The position numbers were made by a program, and so were the translations under genes. From Bacteroidales bacterium (GTDB taxonomy: Bacteria > Bacteroidota > Bacteroidia > Bacteroidales > Bacteroidaceae), in NCBI GenBank assembly GCA_004558535.1, contig SFCP01000045.1, positions 1 to 15,682 on the forward strand: a DNA stretch of 15,682 nucleotides, read 5' to 3'. Under the pieces are notes generated by a model. The model saw only the letters and a program-made list of their open reading frames with translations, did not search any database and was not told the origin of the DNA. Position 1 is the first letter of the stretch; every line of letters begins with the position of its first letter. Below, in pieces: positions 14,928-15,682 of the stretch.

Positions 14928-15682
14928 GTGCGCCATGGTCGCAGTTCGATGCGCGTAGGAACGGACGCGGTGTTGATAGGTGCGTGGGCGGACGTGGCAG
15001 GTTGCCGCCGTGTGCTCGATGTGGGTACGGGGTGCGGCGTGGTGGCACTGATGTTAGCACAGCGTGCACCGGCTGCGCAGGTGACGGGTATCGACGTGGA
15101 TGCGCCGTCGGTGGAGGAGGCTGCGGCCAACTTTGCGGCGTCGCCCTGGGCCGGTCGTCTGCGAGCGGAGCGGGCGGATGTGCGAGCGTATGCGGAATGC
15201 CTGCGGGCAGAGGGGATGGAAAGCAGCGTGGAGACAGCCCTTGCGAGCGGGTCGGGCGAAGCGGTTGCAGTGAGCGACGACAAGGAGGGGTGGAAGTACG
15301 ACTGCATCGTGAGCAATCCGCCCTATTTCACAGAGACCACGCTGCCGCCACAATCGTCGCGGGCTGTGGCACGTCATGCGGTGGCGGCCGGGCTGACGGT
15401 GGGTGGTCTGTTGGATGCCGTCGTGGGCCTGTTGCGCCGTGGTGGACGCGTGGCGTTGGTGTTGCCTGCGGAGCAGGAAAAAATGGCAACGGAGGAGGCA
15501 ACGGCGCGGGGACTGCTGCTGCGACGGGTCTTGGCGGTGCGCACGGTAGCGCGGCGGCCGGCGCGACGGGTGTTGATGGAGTGGCAGTATGGAGGTACGA
15601 CAACGGTGCAGCGCGAGGAACTGCTGCTGACGGATCCGGCTACGGGTGGGCGCTCGGCGGCGTATGCGGCGCTGACGGCGAC
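14928..15682 (+). CDS. trmN6: tRNA1(Val) (adenine37-N6)-methyltransferase, TrmN6/YfiC type; partial, frameshift near start
   Basis: This is a SAM-dependent methyltransferase that modifies A37 of a tRNA. Visible are the family start FSVRHGRSSMRVGTDAVLIGAW, SAM motif I VLDVGTGCGVV (about 15012-15044), GIDVDAPSVEEAAANF, and the catalytic NPPY motif (15315-15326, IVSNPPYF). The C-terminal part GRSAAYAALTA fits the family end, so little is missing beyond the right edge. The homologous frame has no ATG before MRVG (14949), and GTG 14928 is the only earlier start seen. However, ATG 14908 sits correctly behind the promoter and reads MENMVFR in another frame. A 16-bp loss between two TTTTCGG copies would explain this. 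An extra segment of about 30 residues lies before the NPPY strand. Divergent placement beside lon is, from memory, common in Bacteroidales. Confidence 0.85.
   Translation, partial: MRHGRSSMRVGTDAVLIGAWADVAGCRRVLDVGTGCGVVALMLAQRAPAAQVTGIDVDAPSVEEAAANFAASPWAGRLRAERADVRAYAECLRAEGMESSVETALASGSGEAVAVSDDKEGWKYDCIVSNPPYFTETTLPPQSSRAVARHAVAAGLTVGGLLDAVVGLLRRGGRVALVLPAEQEKMATEEATARGLLLRRVLAVRTVARRPARRVLMEWQYGGTTTVQREELLLTDPATGGRSAAYAALTA

Noticed and set aside
14810..15316. 168-codon minus-strand frame opposite trmN6
   Set aside because: The plus strand encodes clear methyltransferase motifs including NPPY. The minus frame is Ala/Ser/Arg-rich antisense of a GC-rich gene.

Overview
The window most likely comes from the chromosome of a Bacteroidota bacterium, probably order Bacteroidales and possibly a Prevotellaceae-like lineage. 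Three promoters have the typical Bacteroidota form (-33 TTTG or CTTG, exactly 20 bp, -7 TAnnTTTG). Start codons mostly lack Shine-Dalgarno sequences. The proteins (Sua5, TrmD, DapA, Tgt, Lon) look like Bacteroidales versions of housekeeping enzymes. The family-level placement is inference. I see no phage, insertion sequence, integrase or CRISPR array.

Layout. Almost everything is on the minus strand, in two head-to-tail runs. Run A (about 13.97 kb down to 5.82 kb) starts at a consensus promoter and reads lon - tgt - lptF/G-type permease - DEAD-box RNA helicase - ettA. Its gaps are 50, 61, 54 and 5 bp. Run B (about 5.68 kb down to 0.24 kb) starts at a weaker promoter in front of dapA and reads dapA - diacylglycerol/lipid kinase - trmD - ligA - sua5. 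Its gaps are 49, 136, 53 and 27 bp. On the plus strand a trmN6-type tRNA methyltransferase starts at about 14.9 kb and runs off the right edge. The genes are conserved functions: proteolysis, tRNA modification (Tgt, TrmD, Sua5, TrmN6), ribosome and RNA handling (EttA, helicase), envelope transport, lysine/diaminopimelate synthesis and DNA ligation.

The unusual material is mostly between genes. The roughly 1.05-kb gap between lon and trmN6 holds a consensus promoter followed at once by a strong intrinsic terminator, which suggests a transcript of only about 48 nt. It also holds a possible 42-codon ORF, a decayed-looking coding fragment, and four 33-35-bp tandem repeats just upstream of the trmN6 promoter. 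Each repeat carries a small dyad whose arms co-vary. A second repeat family lies at the left edge and again between the lipid kinase and trmD.

Three genes look damaged: sua5 is frameshifted near its 3' end, trmN6 is frameshifted near its start, and the lipid kinase has an in-frame TAG followed by 19 plausible sense codons. Real decay or sequence/assembly error would both explain this, and the sequence alone cannot decide.
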